Made by a program: the position numbers and the translations under genes. A model generated the notes under the pieces. It ran no database searches. It had not been told where the DNA came from and saw only the letters and a program-made list of their open reading frames with translations. Below, piece after piece: positions 35,589 to 45,171 of a stretch of DNA of 64,000 nt. The stretch's first letter is position 1, and the number at the start of each line of letters is the position of its first letter. This DNA comes from Ignavibacteria bacterium (lineage in GTDB: Bacteria > Bacteroidota > Ignavibacteria > Kapaibacteriales > UBA961): the NCBI GenBank assembly GCA_016720145.1, contig JADJXV010000028.1, forward strand, positions 1 through 64,000, given 5' to 3'.

Positions 35589-36719
35589 TCATACAACGCT
35601 TTCCACAAAATACATGTCAATTTCACCCTTGTTTTTCGCATGGACTTTCCCGCGTGGAATACACGTAACGTGATTCTTGACAAGTTCATACGTTGCGCCC
35701 GAAATGTTGATTTTGCCTTCCTCTCCGCTCGACTCCATCCTTGAGGCGATATTAACCGTGTCTCCCCAAATATCATACGCGAATTTTTTAGCGCCGACTA
35801 TACCGGCGACGACCGAACCTGAGTGAATACCTATCCTCATTTCGAATACGACAGTGCCTGCTTTTATGCGTGCATTATTATGATTAGTCATAAACTGTTG
35901 AATTTCGATCGCTGCTCGGACTACATTGAGTGAATGGTTTGCATTCGGACGTGGTAATCCTCCTACACACATGTAGCTATCGCCCATGGTTTTGATTTTT
36001 TCAATATTGTGCTTGGTGATGATCTCGTCGAATGCTTTGAAACATGTGTCAATTTCAGCGACTAATTCTTCGGGTGTTAATTTTTCGGAGATTTGGGTAA
36101 ATCCTTTAAAATCAGTGAACATGACAGTGACTTCATCGAATTTCTTTGCTGTGGTTGCTCCTTTGGTTTTGAGTTCTTCAGCTACGTCAAATGGCAGTAT
36201 ATTGAGCAATAATTCATCACTCCGCTTTTTCTCGGCTTCGATGATGTGTTTTTGCTTTTTAATGAGGCGAAAACGATTGTAAAGGAGTGCTGAAAACAAC
36301 AATACAACCACCAAACCAATTATACTTATATTTTTTATAAGTGTCTGCTTCTCAATCTCTTTTTGAGCTACTGCTTCCTTTATTTGCTGTTCTAATTGCC
36401 CAAGCTCTTCTTTTTTATCCGACGCGACCTGCAGCTTATGCATCGCAGAGATGCCAATGTTTTTTAACGCTGCTGCTTTTCCTGCTTTGAAGTAGAGTCT
36501 GTTTGAGAGAATAAGCGCTTCCTGTGCGTAATTGCCGGCACGCTGATAGTCAGTATTTTTGCAGTACAACTCACTGAGTTGATTGAGGATATGGACTTTG
36601 TTCGTGTCGTCCGGACTCGACTCTGCTGACCTGAGGAGCGAGTCAATATTTTGTGAATTGCTCACTGACACTATAGCAATCAGGGCAAGTAGCAAATACA
36701 GTAGTACAGGTTTTTTCAT
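35589..36719 (-). CDS. Membrane class III adenylate cyclase with short TPR region
   Basis: I choose the ATG at 36719 (MKKPVLLYLLLALIAIVSVS), giving 376 residues and a clean signal peptide. A short periplasmic TPR-like region (KVHILNQLSELYCKNTDYQR) and a coiled coil lead to a membrane helix at about 130-150 (IIGLVVVLLFSALLYNRF). The cytoplasmic linker ELLLNILPFDVAEELKTKG is followed by the cyclase domain: FTDFKGFTQISEKL (metal Asp), EKIKTMGDSYMCVGG (substrate Lys, second metal Asp) and YDIWGDTVNIASRMES (adenine Asp, transition-state Asn and Arg). The set is complete, so cAMP production is expected. It is a clear paralogue of the interrupted gene downstream and its TPR part is shorter. Confidence 0.9.
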   Translation of the reverse strand: MKKPVLLYLLLALIAIVSVSNSQNIDSLLRSAESSPDDTNKVHILNQLSELYCKNTDYQRAGNYAQEALILSNRLYFKAGKAAALKNIGISAMHKLQVASDKKEELGQLEQQIKEAVAQKEIEKQTLIKNISIIGLVVVLLFSALLYNRFRLIKKQKHIIEAEKKRSDELLLNILPFDVAEELKTKGATTAKKFDEVTVMFTDFKGFTQISEKLTPEELVAEIDTCFKAFDEIITKHNIEKIKTMGDSYMCVGGLPRPNANHSLNVVRAAIEIQQFMTNHNNARIKAGTVVFEMRIGIHSGSVVAGIVGAKKFAYDIWGDTVNIASRMESSGEEGKINISGATYELVKNHVTCIPRGKVHAKNKGEIDMYFVESVV

Positions 36720-36809
36720 AATGTAAATTCCTTCGTTCACTCAAAATACAATCAGTACATTCTATTCGAATCAAATCATTCATAACACAATGACAACCAA
36801 ACATCTTAA

Positions 36810-37454
36810 TTACTCATAAAAAGTCACTTTGCCGGTATCTATATTATGGAGTCCGCCGATGATTTTAATTTTACCTTCACGTTCCATTTCTGCTAAAAGT
36901 GGGCTTTGGATTGGAATTGATTGTACGGTCAATGCCACATTATTCGTTGTTACTTTTTTCATAAAATTTGCTGTATCTCCATGATGGATTGGACGTGACT
37001 TTGTCTCAAGCTCAATGGCAGGATTAATCTTACGTAATAATCCGGCAATATGTCCTGGTTCAGCGATGACATCAGGATCATTGAAAGTATCACAAGCTGC
37101 GCCTATAGCACCACATTTGGTATGTCCAAGCACGACGATGAGCTTCGATCCTGCATAACTGCATGCGAATTCCATACTTCCGAGAATATCGGCATTGAGT
37201 ATATTTCCGGCGATGCGAATGCTAAAAATATCACCTAACCCTTGATCAAATATCAGCTCGGCAGAAGTTCGGGAGTCGATACAGCTTAGAATGGCTGCAA
37301 ATGGAAATTGTCCACTCGAAGTTTCATTGACCTGCTGTAGTAAGTTACGGTGCGCCTTGATGTTATTGACAAACCGTTCATTCCCTTCCTTGAGGATTTC
37401 GAGGGCATGATCAGGAGTTAATTTATCTTGTGATTCTTGAGTATGAGTTCTCAT
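36810..37454 (-). CDS. Beta-class carbonic anhydrase
   Basis: A 214-residue zinc enzyme interconverting CO2 and bicarbonate. Zinc and active-site residues are visible in AILSCIDSRTSAELIFDQGL (Cys, Asp, Arg) and VVLGHTKCGAIGAACDTF (His, Cys). The N-terminal helix LEILKEGNERFVNN is typical of the clade. No signal peptide is present, so it is cytoplasmic. It is the first of three genes on the minus strand, 90 bases before the adenylate cyclases, which raises the idea of CO2-linked signalling but does not prove it. Confidence 0.94.
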   Translation of the reverse strand: MRTHTQESQDKLTPDHALEILKEGNERFVNNIKAHRNLLQQVNETSSGQFPFAAILSCIDSRTSAELIFDQGLGDIFSIRIAGNILNADILGSMEFACSYAGSKLIVVLGHTKCGAIGAACDTFNDPDVIAEPGHIAGLLRKINPAIELETKSRPIHHGDTANFMKKVTTNNVALTVQSIPIQSPLLAEMEREGKIKIIGGLHNIDTGKVTFYE

Positions 37455-37614
37455 TAGTGCTGTAATCTTTCTTCGATAACTAATATAATATACTAAGAGT
37501 TGTGTAATAAATGGCTGTCGTACTTTCTAGAAGTATTGACAGACGAGGATAAAATAAGTATCGTAGAATTGACAATCTGACTCAATGCAAAGAGTATATC
37601 AGGACATTGCAAAG

Positions 37615-38484
37615 CTACCGCCAACACATCTGGCTATCATCACCTACATAATGTACTTTTGTTATTTCTGTAGCAGTCTTGGCATTCACATCAAAAATAT
37701 AAATATGTCCTGAGCATACCGCTGCAATATATTTACTATCCGGAGACCAAGTCGGATTGTTGAATTTCAAGTTGCTTGTGTAAAGCTGCACCGGATTCGT
37801 ACCGTCAATTCCCATCATATATACTTTGCTATCTCGGATAAAAGCAATCGAAGTACCATCAGGGCTTACGTTTGGCTCATAAACATTCGATAAACTCGGA
37901 TCGATTCGTTCTACCGTTGAGAAGTCTGAAGATACTTTGTATATCCCATTATTCATAGAAGTCCATCCTTGTACATAAATTGACCCATCCGGAGCCCAGC
38001 TTGGTGAAATCATAGGTTGGCGTTTGCTATAGTCACCGATTGTTGCTACCAAATTACCTGAAGTTGCATCGATTACATACGTGTTTGGATTATGTACATT
38101 ATCACCTTCATAGACGACGTATTTTTGATTGTACGACATACGTGGCTTGTTCATATAGTATTTATGTATTGGACCTGTATAGCTCTCACTCTCGAGTAAT
38201 GAAACTCTGCTCGCGCCTGTGAGATCAGAATAAATTATTCGAGTGTTTGGATAACCCTCTACACAGAGAATTTCACCTTTTGCGGTAATATCCGGATGTC
38301 GCGCATTAGTGTATAATTCTGTCTGAGATTGATCGCTGAGCTTCATTTGATAGATGTTTCCGGCCGTTGAGTAATAGATGGTGCCGGTAAATCCGGCTAT
38401 TGTCGTCGGACTATTGCTCGATGAACATCCTGCTAACAATACACAAACGATAGAAGTCAAGATGACCTTTAGTTCTTTTTTCAT
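37615..38484 (-). CDS. TolB-like PD40 beta-propeller lipoprotein, copy 1
   Basis: A 289-residue lipoprotein with lipobox VLLAGC (Cys20). The mature part holds PD40/TolB-like WD repeats: YQMKLSDQSQTELYTNARHP, SPSWAPDGSIYVQGWTS, VSPDGTSIAFIRDSKVYMMG and NPTWSPDSKYIAAVCSGHIY. Such propellers bind proteins or glycans in the periplasm or at the cell surface. It is a close paralogue of the gene at 40335-41225, with which it shares nearly every repeat. There are no tol-pal genes nearby, so a true TolB role is unlikely. Confidence 0.85.
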   Translation of the reverse strand: MKKELKVILTSIVCVLLAGCSSSNSPTTIAGFTGTIYYSTAGNIYQMKLSDQSQTELYTNARHPDITAKGEILCVEGYPNTRIIYSDLTGASRVSLLESESYTGPIHKYYMNKPRMSYNQKYVVYEGDNVHNPNTYVIDATSGNLVATIGDYSKRQPMISPSWAPDGSIYVQGWTSMNNGIYKVSSDFSTVERIDPSLSNVYEPNVSPDGTSIAFIRDSKVYMMGIDGTNPVQLYTSNLKFNNPTWSPDSKYIAAVCSGHIYIFDVNAKTATEITKVHYVGDDSQMCWR

Positions 38485-38613
38485 TTAAGTAGATCAAAAA
38501 TATGGTTTTGACGAAAATACATTTTGTACTTCATCTGTGATTTGAGACTGCGCTTTATAGTCACAAGTTCTCAAAAAATCAAATCAACTGTTCTATCGTA
38601 ATAATGATTACAG

Positions 38614-39852
38614 TTAATTGTTCATCACCGTCAAAGCATACTCTTGATGTACTCCTATTGTGAGAAAATAAATACCTGTGGTTAGTTCTCGAGTTGAAAT
38701 GCGTGACTGCTCGAACCTCAGAACGCCACTGTCAATAATTTGTCCAAGTTGATTGCGTATTGTATATCGTGCCGGTAAAAGTGAAGCAGCTGTGGTGATA
38801 TTTACTTCATCATTGGTAGGATTGGGATAAAGAACACCATTACTCTTTGGGAAATTCTCCTCTATACACGTCGCTTGCGTGTCCAAATATTTCTGCAGAT
38901 ATGGGGATAAATCAAGCGAATGGAGTTTTTGTGGTGATGTCACAAACGGAGGTCTCGAAAAATATTCATTCGTCACATAATACTTTAATCCATCAAGAGT
39001 TGCGATACCTTCAATCTGATGAAATGCTAGCGATAAAGAGATTTTGCGCTTGTTGCCTTTGCTAAAATCATTGTCCGTAAAGTCATAGAGAAGATACAGA
39101 AACGGTTGTAAAAGAGTGCTATAGCCACAAAGTACAATTAGATTTTTGGACTCGAGATACGTTGCGCCGGTGATGAGACCTTCGACATTTACGGTGATTT
39201 GTAATTGAGCTGTGTATTTTCCGGGAGATTTGGGGAGAGAATAAACAGATGTTTTGCCACTAACCCATTGTTTGGTAAAAAGATAGATGCTGTCTTTCGT
39301 CACAATAAACGCCTCGCAGTCAAAGTCTGTCTTGTCTGCTCCGGGATTCGTGAAAGATGTCTGGTCTGAATAGGAAAAAAATATAGTGTCTATATCTGGC
39401 GAACCACTCAACAGAGAATTCTTGTCGATCCTGAGTACGTGCAGATCCGTCCTGTTCCCAGTGGAATTATTCCCAAAATCACCAATGTATATATAAAAAT
39501 CATCTTGGGAAATTTCCTCCCATTCTTTATTTATTACACCTGAAAGTGTGTATGTCTTTGATATGGTAGCAGTCGAAGTATCAATGATGTAGAGATTTGG
39601 GTCTGTATCGTCATTATGCGTCAGCAGGTTGTGATTCCAATAAATAAGCCCGGAAGATTCTGCGAGTACAGAGGGTAATTCTATGGAAGTCGATGGGATG
39701 ACAGTTGCTGAATTATAGAGACAGCTCCCGTCATTTTTCGTCGCCAGGGGATTATAATTGACTGCTTCAGGGTCTCTACAGCCGTGTATTTGCGCCGGCA
39801 ATTCTGCAGTCAAACATAATACGAATATGCAAAAAATGTAGAGTATCTTCAT
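38614..39852 (-). CDS. Secreted T9SS protein of unknown function
   Basis: The ATG at 39852 gives 412 residues and a clean signal peptide (ILYIFCIFVLCLTAELPAQ). Directly after it comes GCRDPEAVNYNPLATKNDGS, a Cys-bounded, acidic motif found at the start of many Bacteroidota surface proteins. The body (ITKEWEEISQDDFYIYIGDF-like, VLRIDKNSLLSGSPDIDT) looks like a beta-propeller with repeated tracking of status values. The end, PNPTNDEVNITTAASLLP to TTGIYFLTIGVHQE, is a T9SS type A sorting domain. It lies between the two TolB-like lipoproteins; function is unknown. Confidence 0.8.
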   Translation of the reverse strand: MKILYIFCIFVLCLTAELPAQIHGCRDPEAVNYNPLATKNDGSCLYNSATVIPSTSIELPSVLAESSGLIYWNHNLLTHNDDTDPNLYIIDTSTATISKTYTLSGVINKEWEEISQDDFYIYIGDFGNNSTGNRTDLHVLRIDKNSLLSGSPDIDTIFFSYSDQTSFTNPGADKTDFDCEAFIVTKDSIYLFTKQWVSGKTSVYSLPKSPGKYTAQLQITVNVEGLITGATYLESKNLIVLCGYSTLLQPFLYLLYDFTDNDFSKGNKRKISLSLAFHQIEGIATLDGLKYYVTNEYFSRPPFVTSPQKLHSLDLSPYLQKYLDTQATCIEENFPKSNGVLYPNPTNDEVNITTAASLLPARYTIRNQLGQIIDSGVLRFEQSRISTRELTTGIYFLTIGVHQEYALTVMNN

Positions 39853-39937
39853 GAAGTAGAATGGATTACCTATAACCATCAAAATTACCTATTCTCGTCA
39901 AAATCACCTGCGACCATCAAAATTTAGTCGTATGAAA

Positions 39938-40270
39938 TTATTTGTTATCCATACGCTTTGTCTCTCTGCACGTACTATTCTCGCGGTATCGCACCCGACT
40001 CGAATTCTTGAGAATTTCTTTTGTTTCTGCTATAAAATTGAATTCCTGAGCTGCTGTCAACTCCAGCAGTTTCATGCAGTAATCAACCTCACCTTCACGC
40101 CCCCATGTTGATTTGTCAAATCCAAGAATTACATTGTGTTTCTCGCTGTACTTCTTTATAAATTCAGTAAACTGTTCACGGGCTTTATGGTCAATACCCG
40201 AACCAATACGGATGAATGAAACGGGAAATCGATAGATACTATCAGGTAGGGTGATTTTCTTACTTTCTTA
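39938..40270 (-). pseudogene. 5'-truncated duplicate of the lipoprotein gene at 41516-41923
   Basis: From about 39972 to 40261 the sequence matches 41526-41816 with roughly 94-95 % identity by eye, including about 150 identical bases. The reading frame (KKITLPDSIYRFPVSFIRIG and on to KNSSRVRYRENS) is open to a new stop at 39938. The signal peptide and lipobox are missing: stops (TGA TAA) lie just upstream of ESKKITL. It cannot be exported and has no good start, so it is a fragment left by duplication. Confidence 0.8.
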
Positions 40271-40334
40271 TCAGTATGTAGTCTATATCGAATTCTACCA
40301 CAATCTATCACATGTATAAATCAATGATTCTACT

Positions 40335-41225
40335 TTATTTCCAGCATAATTGACTGTTGGTGTTGACATAATATGTTTTGTTGATTTCAGTAACGGTTGA
40401 TGCAATTATATCAAAAACATAGATATGTCCCAAGCTCACGGCAGCTATATACTTACTGTCAGGCGACCATACCGGTAAATAGAAATCTCTGGTTCCTGTG
40501 TTCAGTTGTTGAGGATTTGAACCATCGATTCCCATTGTAAAAACTTTGCTATCTTTTATAAATACTATCGACTTTCCATCGGGACTTACACTTGGTTCTG
40601 ATATATTGGATAAGTTGGGGTCGATGCGTTCTGGAGTATTAAATGATGGTGGACTAAACTTATAGATACCATTATTGAGCGAAGATTTGCCTGCAACATA
40701 CAACGAACCATCCGGTGCCCAGCTTGGAGAAATATACGGTTCGTCGCGAGGGCCACCTGTTCTGTCATCACCTATAGTTGCTTTAAGAGAACCATCGGCT
40801 GCATCTACTACATACACTGCAGAATAATCCCTCACTCCTTCATAACTCACATACGCTAGGTCATACGACAAGCGTGGATGGTAAAAATTCTCTTTATATT
40901 CAAATTTTCCGCTTCCGTCCATCACAATTAATGGAGTCTCATTAGCACCGGTTTTATCTGTAAACATTACTTGTGAAGGGTTAGCAGCTTTAATGCAAAG
41001 GATACGACCATTTTTATCAACATCCGGAGTTCTTGCATTGGAGAATAAATCTTCCACAGTTTCATCACTTAGTCTGATTCGTGCAATCTTATCACTAGCA
41101 TTTTCAAAGTAAATGTACCCACTCAGATTGTTTGTTGGTGTGATTGGAGTAGTATCATTGGTAGAACACCTAGTGAGAAACAGACACACAATTAATATCA
41201 CAGCTAATGGAATGCTTTTTTTCAT
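40335..41225 (-). CDS. TolB-like PD40 beta-propeller lipoprotein, copy 2
   Basis: A 296-residue paralogue of the gene at 37615-38484. The signal peptide is LAVILIVCLFLTRC with Cys20; Arg before the Cys is atypical of a lipobox but the copy-1 alignment supports it. Propeller units are IARIRLSDETVEDLFSNART, SPSWAPDGSLYVAGKSS, VSPDGKSIVFIKDSKVFTMG and PVWSPDSKYIAAVSLGHIY. The gene is flanked on both sides by the two copies of a duplicated 290-base segment, which suggests it moved or arose by that duplication. Role unknown; likely outer envelope. Confidence 0.85.
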   Translation of the reverse strand: MKKSIPLAVILIVCLFLTRCSTNDTTPITPTNNLSGYIYFENASDKIARIRLSDETVEDLFSNARTPDVDKNGRILCIKAANPSQVMFTDKTGANETPLIVMDGSGKFEYKENFYHPRLSYDLAYVSYEGVRDYSAVYVVDAADGSLKATIGDDRTGGPRDEPYISPSWAPDGSLYVAGKSSLNNGIYKFSPPSFNTPERIDPNLSNISEPSVSPDGKSIVFIKDSKVFTMGIDGSNPQQLNTGTRDFYLPVWSPDSKYIAAVSLGHIYVFDIIASTVTEINKTYYVNTNSQLCWK

Positions 41226-41515
41226 AGAAGTTCTTTCGTTAAAAAATTAAATAATATACAAGTACACTTCGTACATCTTATTAAAATTGAATATGTTATA
41301 TAAATTATAGAATTGTATTCGTTGAATCAATATCGTTGTAAATCAGGCTTATTTGTCATTCATACATTACACTTCTGTGCCGCCATGTGTATTTCTAAAA
41401 TTTTCACTGAAAAAGTACAATATCTCTATAAAATAATAAAGGGAAGCTTCAAGTTTGTAAAGGGAAGATAAATACTGACAAAACAGTTACATATTTGTAA
41501 AGGTTGCATAACCTA

Positions 41516-41923
41516 TCATCTGCTTGAGCGACAAATGCTATTCTCGCGGTAGCGCACCCGACTGGAATTCTTAAGAATTTCTTTTGTTTCTGCTATAAAA
41601 TTGAATTCCTGAGCTGCTGTTAACTCCAGCAGTTTCATGCAGTAATCAACCTCACCTTCACGCCCCCATGTTGATTTGTCAAATCCAAGAATTACATTGT
41701 GTTTCTCGCTGTACTTCTTTATAAATTCAGTAAACTGTTCACGGGCTTTATGGTCAATACCCGAACCAATACTGATAAACGAAACGGTAAATCGATAGAT
41801 ACTATCCGCGAGGGTGATCTTCTCGGATGACTTATCCTCGGAAGAATTATCTTTCGTATTTTTTACGCTTCCACAAGCCATAACTAGCAATATAAGTGCA
41901 ATACTACCAATAAGTTTGAGCAT
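41516..41923 (-). CDS. Small lipoprotein of unknown function
   Basis: The ATG at 41923 (MLKLIGSIALILLVMACGS) gives 135 residues with lipobox LLVMAC (Cys17); a start 30 bases earlier would weaken the signal. The mature part opens with a Ser/Asp/Lys-rich linker (NTKDNSSEDKSSEKI) and then a compact domain (FTEFIKKYSEKHNVILGFDK, WGREGEVDYCMKLLEL). I do not recognise the family; the spacing of REQFTEFIKKY and GREGEVDYC resembles small envelope proteins seen only in this group. A truncated copy lies at 39938-40270, and the two flank the second TolB-like gene. Confidence 0.7.
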   Translation of the reverse strand: MLKLIGSIALILLVMACGSVKNTKDNSSEDKSSEKITLADSIYRFTVSFISIGSGIDHKAREQFTEFIKKYSEKHNVILGFDKSTWGREGEVDYCMKLLELTAAQEFNFIAETKEILKNSSRVRYRENSICRSSR

Positions 41924-41985
41924 GTGTAATAATAAAAATGAGAAATCGAGCATCTCTTAATAAGTGCTTTTGAGTTCTGTACGAA

Positions 41986-43257
41986 CTATTTTGTCATAAT
42001 CACTCGCTGTGTTACGGTCGAATGACCGGATTGAATTTTAAGATAATACACACCACTTCCAGCTGCGGGTATATACATCTGTGCTGTCGTATCTACTACC
42101 GAATTGAGCGTGACGATTGCTTCGCCAAGCATAGTATGGAGGGAAAGAGAAGTGTGTCCGGGAGAAGTATTTCTGAAATTAACAGTAAATGCACCGGTCG
42201 TCGGATTAGGATAAATATTTATATCATTGATAGTTACATCTTCTGCAACATCCGAAGTACTTTTGCATCCAAGGGAAGTCAAAAGTGAAGATCTCTCGCT
42301 TTTGAGAGTAGATTGCATCCGAAATGCTTGACCTTTAGTAAACATTTTCATGCACGCGTCATCGACATAATCCATATAATTCATATACATTTCACCATTA
42401 TTATCTGTATCGCAGCTATCATTTGCATCATGCGGGAAAGTCGGGCAATGAAAATTAGCTTCGTCAGCACGTGGAGTATCGAGCACTTCATCATCTCCGC
42501 ACAAAGGCTCGTTGTCTCCCCAAATATGATACAAACCCAGCCAATGACCTACTTCATGAGTCGCTGTTCTGCCCAGATTATTGGGTTCTTGAACGGTGCC
42601 AATATTCCCAAATGACTCATAATCAATCACAACTCCATCATCCTCGGGAGCACTGTGCATCTCAAATGGAAAAGCAGCATAACCTAATGTATTATCATCA
42701 CTTCCGCCTAAATTACACACCCAAAGATTGAGATATTGCGAGGGATTCCAATTGTCGATTCCACCGGTTGCCGAATGCTTTTCACTTCCTACACCCTCAA
42801 ATGAAGTAGAATCTGTGCGTGTGCGCGTTATACCGGTCGTTGCATTGCCAAGAGGATCACGACTTGCAAGACAAAATTCAATTTTTGCATCGGCGATAAA
42901 CGGCCAAAACGGATGAGTTTTCATCAAAGAATCAGAATTTCTTAGGCGATAGTCTTGATTCAAAATGTCGATCTGTGAACGAATTTGAGCATCACTGATA
43001 TTCTCGACCATCCTGCGCCATATCACATGCACCACCACAGGGATGGTAATGATTTCTCCGGCGGCAGCTGAAGGAGATGCCGTTGTAACGCCTTTATGAA
43101 GCATGACCTTGAATCGTTCGATATTTTGAAGAATTGTTGGGTCTTTTTCGATATGACGCTGAAGATTACTCATCGTGCCGCATTTATGATCATGAGCAAT
43201 GGAAATCAAAGTATTCAGGGTAAGAAAGGCAAGGAAAATAAGTACAAGTTTCGGCAT
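41986..43257 (-). CDS. Secreted M43 zinc metalloprotease with T9SS domain
   Basis: A 423-residue exported protease of the M43 (cytophagalysin/pappalysin) family. Signal peptide LVLIFLAFLTLNTLISIA; propeptide-like region to about 110; then the catalytic domain with IPVVVHVIWRR, zinc motif HEVGHWLGLYH starting at His234, and the downstream MNYMDYVDDACMKMFTKGQ Met-turn segment. Cys pairs in FHCPTFPHDANDSCDTDNNG fit the family. The end (YPNPTTGAFTVNFRNTSPGH, GSGVYYLKIQSG) is a T9SS sorting domain, so it acts at the surface or outside the cell. Confidence 0.93.
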   Translation of the reverse strand: MPKLVLIFLAFLTLNTLISIAHDHKCGTMSNLQRHIEKDPTILQNIERFKVMLHKGVTTASPSAAAGEIITIPVVVHVIWRRMVENISDAQIRSQIDILNQDYRLRNSDSLMKTHPFWPFIADAKIEFCLASRDPLGNATTGITRTRTDSTSFEGVGSEKHSATGGIDNWNPSQYLNLWVCNLGGSDDNTLGYAAFPFEMHSAPEDDGVVIDYESFGNIGTVQEPNNLGRTATHEVGHWLGLYHIWGDNEPLCGDDEVLDTPRADEANFHCPTFPHDANDSCDTDNNGEMYMNYMDYVDDACMKMFTKGQAFRMQSTLKSERSSLLTSLGCKSTSDVAEDVTINDINIYPNPTTGAFTVNFRNTSPGHTSLSLHTMLGEAIVTLNSVVDTTAQMYIPAAGSGVYYLKIQSGHSTVTQRVIMTK

Positions 43258-43938
43258 GAAGTACTTTCGATAATTGATCTACACAATGGCTTTTCGGATG
43301 TGCCCCGTTTTTGAAGGTGGTTTCTGGACTCCACCGAGGTTTACAATTAAATGACAAATCAATTCAGTTCTTACAAATTGTCTATGAATTTCAAGGCAAT
43401 AATACGTAATTTCCTGTGCCTGCCCAACGAGTTTTTTCTCATGTTGTATTTCAGTTGGGGTGGTGTAAAGAAAAATTGATTCAGGACAAGGTTGACAAAT
43501 AATGAATTCAAAAAATCAAAGTACACACCTCTTGAAATATGAAATCAGATCACAGTAATTGAAAAGCAGATTGTTGGATCCTACACTGCAGATATTTGAT
43601 AAAAGAAATAGTATGTCAATAGGTAGTATTACTGGAGTATAATTGAAAAATAATATCTTCATGGCGATAAATGGTAGTATGTAACTAGCTATATCTTCAA
43701 ATAGTAGGTTGTAATTGATTTCTCGGCCGTGTTGCAAATTGTATAGTCCTTTGTGTGGTAGTTTTCATGAATATGTTGAAACTAATTGTCATAGTACGAA
43801 CAAATAATCAGAGAGGAATAGTCAAAGTAAGTTCCCTTCTTTTAATAATTCCCGATGTTTTCCCTGCATTATTATAAAAAATAAGGTAAATTGTAGCCAA
43901 CAAATGTGTTTTTTAATGTACCCATGAGGAAAAGGTCT
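43258..43938. other. 680-base intergenic region, no supported gene
   Basis: Divergent gap between the metalloprotease and cfa. A 73-codon minus-strand frame at 43516-43737 exists but shows no family features, so I do not call it. Promoters for both flanking genes should be here; GAGGAAAAGG at 43926 is the ribosome site of cfa. Confidence 0.45.
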
Positions 43939-45138
43939 ATGGCAGTTGAGACAATTCAATCAAAAAACATCTTGGATTTGGTCGTTGTCCGAGATAATAG
44001 CGTCAGCTCACGATATAAAAATGGCGTCAAAGTGCCGATTACAACATTCATTGAAGATTATATGAACGGCCGTGTCGATGTGACCTGCGACATCCAAAAG
44101 CTCCTCCAAAATCGCACTCATTTTTTTAATTACAAATATGTCGGTCATCACCTTAAATTCCTCTTCGGTCAATTCATTCCTCAAGTAACTATACACTCCA
44201 AAAAGCAAGATGAACGTGTCATTCGGGACCACTACGACCGTGGCAATGACTTTTTCGGTTCATTCTTGGGTGATAGAATGATTTATACGTCAGCGTTTTT
44301 TAAAACCGGTGACGAAGACCTCGAAACGGCACAAGACCAAAAGCTGGACCTTGTTTGCCAAAAAATGCAACTCAAAAAAGGCGAACGCCTCCTCGATATC
44401 GGCTGCGGCTGGGGTACTCTTGCAGCTCACTCTGCCAAGTATTATGGCACTGATTCTACCGGAATTACCATCGCACAAGCAGGCGCTGACTACGCAAATG
44501 CACAGATCGAGCGCTGGGGTGTTAAAAATCGTGCGAGAGTGAATCGTATGGATTATCGTAGTATTCCTGCCGACAAATATGATAAAATTTCGTGTCTTGA
44601 AATGGCTGAACACGTTGGCGTGAAAAACTTTACAAAATTTATGAAGCAAATCTCCGGATTGATGAAAGACGACGGTATTTTTTATCTTCAAATCGCCGGA
44701 TTGCGCGCCGGATATCACCAAGAATCACTCATCTGGGGTGGATTTATGGGTGAATACATCTTCCCGGGTGCAGATGCAAGTATGCCGCTGTCTTTCGTGG
44801 TCAAGCGCCTCGAAAAAGCAGGATTTGAGATCCACAGCGTGGAAAATATCGGGATACATTACTCGCAGACTATTCAATTATGGTATCATAACTGGCAAAA
44901 AAACAAAGATCATGTGCTCAGCGCTTACGGTCAATGGTGGTTCAGATGTTGGGAAATATTCCTCGGTTGGTCGGTCGATATCGCCAAACAAGGTAATTCC
45001 ACCTGTTTCCAGATTATTTGCAACAAAAACAAGGACGAATTCACACGTCGCCGTTGGTTCAATGCCGTTAATCTTGGCGAACGTGACCTGATCGTTGACG
45101 GCACTCCACAACGCGGCGGTCTCGGCGACACCGTCTAA
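43939..45138 (+). CDS. cfa: Cyclopropane-fatty-acyl-phospholipid synthase family methyltransferase
   Basis: The ATG at 43939 (MAVETIQSKNILDLVVVRDN) follows GAGGAAAAGG and gives 399 residues, close to the E. coli Cfa length. It methylates double bonds of membrane lipid acyl chains with S-adenosylmethionine. Motifs: IRDHYDRGNDFFGSFLGDRM, the SAM loop LLDIGCGWGTLAAHSAKYYG, EMAEHVGVKNF, and the late YSQTIQLWYHNWQKNKD block typical of the family, which carries the catalytic Tyr/His region. No signal peptide; membrane-peripheral. It stands alone, followed by a long inverted repeat. Confidence 0.93.
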   Translation: MAVETIQSKNILDLVVVRDNSVSSRYKNGVKVPITTFIEDYMNGRVDVTCDIQKLLQNRTHFFNYKYVGHHLKFLFGQFIPQVTIHSKKQDERVIRDHYDRGNDFFGSFLGDRMIYTSAFFKTGDEDLETAQDQKLDLVCQKMQLKKGERLLDIGCGWGTLAAHSAKYYGTDSTGITIAQAGADYANAQIERWGVKNRARVNRMDYRSIPADKYDKISCLEMAEHVGVKNFTKFMKQISGLMKDDGIFYLQIAGLRAGYHQESLIWGGFMGEYIFPGADASMPLSFVVKRLEKAGFEIHSVENIGIHYSQTIQLWYHNWQKNKDHVLSAYGQWWFRCWEIFLGWSVDIAKQGNSTCFQIICNKNKDEFTRRRWFNAVNLGERDLIVDGTPQRGGLGDTV

Positions 45139-45171
45139 CACTTGACGTTTCGGTACGTCCAAAAAAAACAC

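Noticed and set aside
37615..41225. True Tol-Pal system based on TolB-like propellers
   Set aside because: No tolA, tolQ, tolR or pal genes are adjacent, and the propellers are lipoproteins without the TolB N-terminal domain.
43516..43737. 73-codon minus-strand frame in the gap before cfa
   Set aside because: No ribosome site, no family features and unusual composition; not enough to call a gene.
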